Below are positions 32,301 to 35,127 of a stretch of 35,127 nt of DNA, in pieces; the first letter of the stretch is position 1, and every line of letters begins with the position of its first letter. The notes under the pieces were generated by a model. The model ran no database searches. It worked only from the letters and a program-made list of their open reading frames with translations, and had not been told where the DNA came from. A program made the position numbers and the translations under genes. The stretch spans positions 1 through 35,127 of the forward strand of contig NZ_JAKJSD010000027.1 of NCBI RefSeq assembly GCF_029029505.1, given 5' to 3'. Source of the DNA: Ancylomarina sp. DW003 (GTDB lineage Bacteria; Bacteroidota; Bacteroidia; Bacteroidales; Marinifilaceae).

Positions 32301-32326
32301 AAAGGCTTAGAAAAATCTAAGCCTTT
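32301..32326 (-). terminator. Terminator of tRNA-Met copy 2
   Basis: The same 11-bp hairpin as in copy 1 lies at 32301-32311 and 32316-32326. Each tRNA therefore has its own terminator. Confidence 0.88.
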
Positions 32327-32330
32327 ACAG

Positions 32331-32404
32331 TAGCGAGAGGCGGGTTTGAACCGCCGACCTCATGATTATGAATCATGCGCTCTAACCAACTGAGCTACCT
32401 CGCC
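32331..32404 (-). tRNA. tRNA-Met (anticodon CAU), copy 2
   Basis: The 74 nt are identical to copy 1, including the CAT anticodon. The gene has its own -7 box TATATTTG (32422-32429) and terminator. Confidence 0.93.
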
Positions 32405-32421
32405 GTTTCTCAATTGCGATG

Positions 32422-32429
32422 CAAATATA
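32422..32429 (-). promoter_or_regulatory. -7 box of tRNA-Met copy 2
   Basis: The minus strand reads TATATTTG, as for copy 1, 18 bp before the mature 5' end. Confidence 0.6.
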
Positions 32430-32515
32430 AAGGCATTTCTGAATAAAAAAAAGGATGATCAGAAATTTTATTTAAAAAGATTATTACTGAGAATAGGGAG
32501 CTTTGTTTATTAGTA

Positions 32516-32616
32516 AGTTAGCTTCTGATATTTTTTTTGAGAAAAAAATAATACACTTAAAATTTTGCTTAAGAGTATACGAAAGCTTGTGTTTATAACT
32601 GTTCTGAAAGCTAACT
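32516..32616. other. Structured non-coding stretch upstream of DUF4494
   Basis: In the 376-bp gap 32430-32805, AGTTAGCTT (32516-32524) is inverted at 32608-32616. Between them a hairpin ATACACTTAA / TTAAGAGTAT (32551-32560 with 32569-32578, one mismatch, 8-nt loop) is visible. The right arm is followed by GTTTTTTAT. No ORF is seen. It may be a small RNA or leader, or chance in AT-rich DNA. Confidence 0.25.
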
Positions 32617-32741
32617 GTTTTTTATCTTGATGCGAATTAGGTTACTTTTTGTATTTGAGATCATTTTTGTGTTGAAAAAATGTAAGGCGATGGACAATAA
32701 TTTAAGGGGGCATTTTTCAAGTGAGTTTGATTTGATAATAT

Positions 32742-32749
32742 TACCTTTG
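32742..32749 (+). promoter_or_regulatory. Candidate -7 box for the DUF4494 gene
   Basis: TACCTTTG is a perfect TAnnTTTG, 56 bp before the start codon at 32806. The -33 box is unclear (TTTC at 32715, 23 bp upstream). Confidence 0.45.
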
Positions 32750-32805
32750 TTTGCCTTTCAAAAATGAGAGATTATAAAATTTTAATCAAATAAAAACGCA
32801 ATACT

Positions 32806-33312
32806 ATGACTAACAATTGGTTTGAATGTAAAGTAAAATACGTGAAGATTGATGAGGGTGGAAAAGAAAAGAAAGTGACAGAACCATATTTGGTAGATGC
32901 TGTTTCTTTTACTGAGGCAGAAGCTCGAATTCATGCTGAGTTGGAAAAGATGATTCATAGTGATTTTATTGTTACAAATATTAGTAAATCTAATGTTAGC
33001 GAATTGTTTCCTAATGAAAATGGGGATCGTTGGTTTAAGGCAAAAACGACGTTTGTAACTGTAGATGAAGAATCTGGTAAGGAGAAGAAATCGAATAACT
33101 ATATGTTAGTTGAGGCCAATAATGTAAAAGATGCCTATGAATTTTTGACCGAGGGTCTGAGTGATATGATTGTTCCTTTCGAAATTCCTTCTGTTGTTGA
33201 AAGTCCAATTATGGATGTATTTCCGTTTTTTAAGGATGAGTTAAATGAAGAGATTCCTGAAAATTTAAAGCCTATTGCTGAAGTAGAATCTATGACTACT
33301 GAAATAGAGTAA
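32806..33312 (+). CDS. DUF4494 domain protein
   Basis: The 168-residue cytoplasmic protein belongs to DUF4494, a Bacteroidota family of unknown function. The typical sequence is present: NNWFECKVKYVKIDEGGKEK, then KKVTEPYLVDAVSFTEAEAR. The same pattern recurs in the second half (DRWFKAKTTFVTVDEESGK ... NYMLVEANNVKDAYE), so the protein consists of two similar units of about 75 residues, followed by an acidic tail. The internal duplication is seen directly; the function remains unknown. It is a single gene with its own promoter and terminator. Confidence 0.88.
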   Translation: MTNNWFECKVKYVKIDEGGKEKKVTEPYLVDAVSFTEAEARIHAELEKMIHSDFIVTNISKSNVSELFPNENGDRWFKAKTTFVTVDEESGKEKKSNNYMLVEANNVKDAYEFLTEGLSDMIVPFEIPSVVESPIMDVFPFFKDELNEEIPENLKPIAEVESMTTEIE

Positions 33313-33336
33313 CAAGTATCAATAAAGAAGTTGAAG

Positions 33337-33361
33337 GGAGCTGATTTTAATAGTCAGCTCC
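33337..33361 (+). terminator. Terminator of the DUF4494 gene
   Basis: GGAGCTGA (33337-33344) pairs with TCAGCTCC (33354-33361) around a 9-nt loop, followed by TTTTTATT. The stem is extended by outer A-T/G-U pairs. Confidence 0.88.
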
Positions 33362-33589
33362 TTTTTATTGGTAAGTGCTGGAATCTATCAAGAATATGCA
33401 CGGCATTTTTACGGAAACGATTGTTTTCTGTTGAAAAACATTTTTGAAATTGATATTTATGTGAATTATAATCAGATTGTTGGGGTGTGTAATCTTTTGT
33501 GTTATAAGATGTTTGTCTTATATTACCAGTTCAACTTATGCTGGAATCGAATTTGCATTGAAAAAGTGGACAAAATCTGATTGAAGCTT

Positions 33590-33597
33590 TACATTTG
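33590..33597 (+). promoter_or_regulatory. Candidate -7 box for aspA
   Basis: TACATTTG is a perfect TAnnTTTG, 77 bp before the aspA start codon at 33675. No good -33 box is visible. The remaining sequence of 33362-33674 contains only a low-quality ORF (33368-33580) that I do not accept as a gene. Confidence 0.4.
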
Positions 33598-33674
33598 TTG
33601 CATAAAGTTATCTATAAAAGGACGCTAATTATTGACTTTAACCGATGGTTGATAATTAGAAAAATCATTACAAT

Positions 33675-35081
33675 ATGAAGACTAGAAAAGAACACGATTT
33701 ACTTGGTTACAAAGAAGTTCCATCTGAAGCATATTATGGAATTCAAACTTTAAGAGCAGTTGAAAATTTTGATATTTGCGGTGTTAAACTTAGCGCATAT
33801 CCAAAATATATAAAGGCTCTTGCTATGGTTAAGTGGGCAGCTTCAAAAGCTAATAACGAGTTAGGTTTATTGAATGATGATCTTAATGATGCTATTACAA
33901 AGGCTTGTGAAGAAATTATCGATGGAAAATTGATCAATGAATTTCCGGTTGATATGATTCAAGGTGGTGCTGGTACTTCTACCAACATGAATGCTAATGA
34001 GGTTATTGCAAATCGTGCCTTAGAAATTCTAGGATACGAAAAAGGTGATTACAAGAAGTGTCATCCAAATAATCACGTTAACCTTTCTCAATCGACTAAC
34101 GATGCATACCCAACTGGTATTAAAGTTGGTTTAATGCTTAAGAATGAAGATTTAGTTGAGAATTTGAATGAACTTATTGCTTCTTTTAGAGCTAAGGGAG
34201 AAGAGTTTAAGGAAGTCTTGAAGATGGGTCGTACTCAATTACAAGATGCTGTACCAATGACTTTAGGGCAAGAGTTTGAAGCATGGGCTGTTAACCTCGA
34301 AGAAGAAATCTTACGCTTAAATGAGAATGCTAAGTTGTTCTTAGAAGTTAATATGGGTGCTACAGCTATTGGAACAGGTATCAACTCTGAACCTGATTAT
34401 CCTGAAAAATGTATTAAACACCTGCGTGATATCACAAAAATGGATATCGTATTGGCTGGTAACCTTATCGAGGCGACTCCGGATACAGGTTCATATGTGA
34501 TGTACTCATCAGCAATCAAGCGTTTGGCTATCAAACTTTCTAAGATTTGTAACGATTTACGTTTACTTTCTTCCGGACCGCGTTGTGGATTTAATGAGAT
34601 TAACCTACCTAAAATGCAGCCAGGTTCTTCTATTATGCCAGGAAAAGTAAATCCGGTTATTCCAGAGGTGGTAAACCAAATTGCTTATAAAGTAATAGGT
34701 AACGATTTGACTGTAACAATGGCTGCTGAAGCTGGTCAACTACAATTGAACGTTATGGAGCCAGTTATGGTTCGTTCTATCTTCGAATCAATGGAGATGT
34801 TGAAGAATGGTATGGCTACTTTAAAAGAGCGTTGTATTGATGGAATTACGGCTAACGAAGAGCACTGTAAGGAAATGGTTCTAAACAGTATTGGAATTGT
34901 TACAGCAGTAAACCCAACTTTAGGTTACGAAGCATCATCGAGAATTGCTAAGCGTGCGCTAGCTGAGAACAGAAGTGTATATGATTTGATTCTTGAAGAA
35001 GGTTTATTGACTAAAGAAAAACTTGATGAGATTCTTGCTCCTGAGCGTATGATCAAACCACAGAAATTTATCAAAGCATAA
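33675..35081 (+). CDS. aspA: Aspartate ammonia-lyase
   Basis: This enzyme reversibly converts L-aspartate to fumarate and ammonia in the cytoplasm, linking amino acid use to the fumarate pool. The 468 residues contain the superfamily signature GSSIMPGKVNP (317-327, with the catalytic Ser in the flexible loop), GGAGTSTNMNANE (97-109), NLSQSTNDAYPT (136-147) and GATAIGTGIN. The N-terminal RKEHDLLGYKEVP is typical of aspartase, and fumarase C is the only close alternative. The length is normal. It stands alone and ends before a hairpin at the window edge. Confidence 0.93.
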   Translation: MKTRKEHDLLGYKEVPSEAYYGIQTLRAVENFDICGVKLSAYPKYIKALAMVKWAASKANNELGLLNDDLNDAITKACEEIIDGKLINEFPVDMIQGGAGTSTNMNANEVIANRALEILGYEKGDYKKCHPNNHVNLSQSTNDAYPTGIKVGLMLKNEDLVENLNELIASFRAKGEEFKEVLKMGRTQLQDAVPMTLGQEFEAWAVNLEEEILRLNENAKLFLEVNMGATAIGTGINSEPDYPEKCIKHLRDITKMDIVLAGNLIEATPDTGSYVMYSSAIKRLAIKLSKICNDLRLLSSGPRCGFNEINLPKMQPGSSIMPGKVNPVIPEVVNQIAYKVIGNDLTVTMAAEAGQLQLNVMEPVMVRSIFESMEMLKNGMATLKERCIDGITANEEHCKEMVLNSIGIVTAVNPTLGYEASSRIAKRALAENRSVYDLILEEGLLTKEKLDEILAPERMIKPQKFIKA

Positions 35082-35107
35082 TTGCTACGATTTATATATA
35101 GTAAAGG

Positions 35108-35127
35108 AGCCATCTTAACGGATGGCT
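35108..35127 (+). terminator. Probable terminator of aspA, cut by the window edge
   Basis: AGCCATC (35108-35114) pairs with GATGGCT (35121-35127) with a 6-nt loop. The expected T-run would lie beyond the window. Confidence 0.65.

Larger units (their letters stand above)
32295..32429. repeat. 135-bp direct repeat, copy 2 (tRNA-Met cassette)
   Basis: This is the second copy of the cassette at 32038-32172, with one base difference. The 122 bp between the copies (32173-32294) share no obvious similarity with the sequence after copy 2. Confidence 0.95.

Noticed and set aside
33368-33580. 70-residue ORF between the DUF4494 gene and aspA
   Set aside because: It starts inside the T-run of the DUF4494 terminator, its composition is rich in Tyr, Cys and Asn as in random AT-rich DNA, and no domain is recognisable. 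The aspA promoter box overlaps the region just after it.

Overview
This window looks like chromosomal DNA from a low-GC member of the Bacteroidota, most likely a marine Bacteroidales (Marinifilaceae-like; this is inference from protein families, not a measured match). Support comes from several families largely confined to that phylum (DUF5687, DUF4494, DUF5522, START-like), from promoters of the TAnnTTTG type, and from weak Shine-Dalgarno sequences. Most of the window is ordinary core genome. I see no insertion sequence, phage, CRISPR array or transfer gene.

Layout: (1) 1-180 is a degenerate 21-bp tandem repeat running off the left edge. (2) 329-4294, minus strand: MORN-repeat protein, xseA, xseB, dacB. 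(3) 4514-7563, plus strand: secreted thioredoxin, DUF5687 membrane protein and its ABC ATPase. (4) dnaK on the minus strand, with a 400-bp upstream region full of TGCCAAAA motifs, divergent from panB and an RluA-type pseudouridine synthase. (5) cdd, divergent from a LysM glucosaminidase; then a 1097-residue BNR/sortilin-like secreted protein with a small lipoprotein. (6) An ECF sigma factor and its likely anti-sigma, divergent from a small membrane protein. Both sides carry the same promoter, TGCAAC-N18-GTCTAATG. (7) 18810-26093, minus strand: a complete beta-oxidation operon (acyl-CoA ligase, HAD/enoyl-CoA hydratase fusion, thiolase, acyl-CoA dehydrogenase). (8) 26478-31758, minus strand: START-like gene, two tandem LptF/LptG-type permeases, a lipoprotein, a 55-residue Cys-rich DUF5522 gene and fmt. 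(9) Two almost identical tRNA-Met(CAU) cassettes. (10) DUF4494 gene and aspA on the plus strand.

The most interesting signals are: the mirrored ECF promoters, which define a self-contained regulatory unit and imply a nearly leaderless sigma-factor mRNA; two separate tandem duplications within 4.5 kb (an lptF-type gene with its upstream terminator, and a tRNA-Met cassette); a dense helically spaced motif array upstream of dnaK; two successive hairpins upstream of the beta-oxidation operon; and the 21-bp array, which encodes heptapeptide repeats in several frames.
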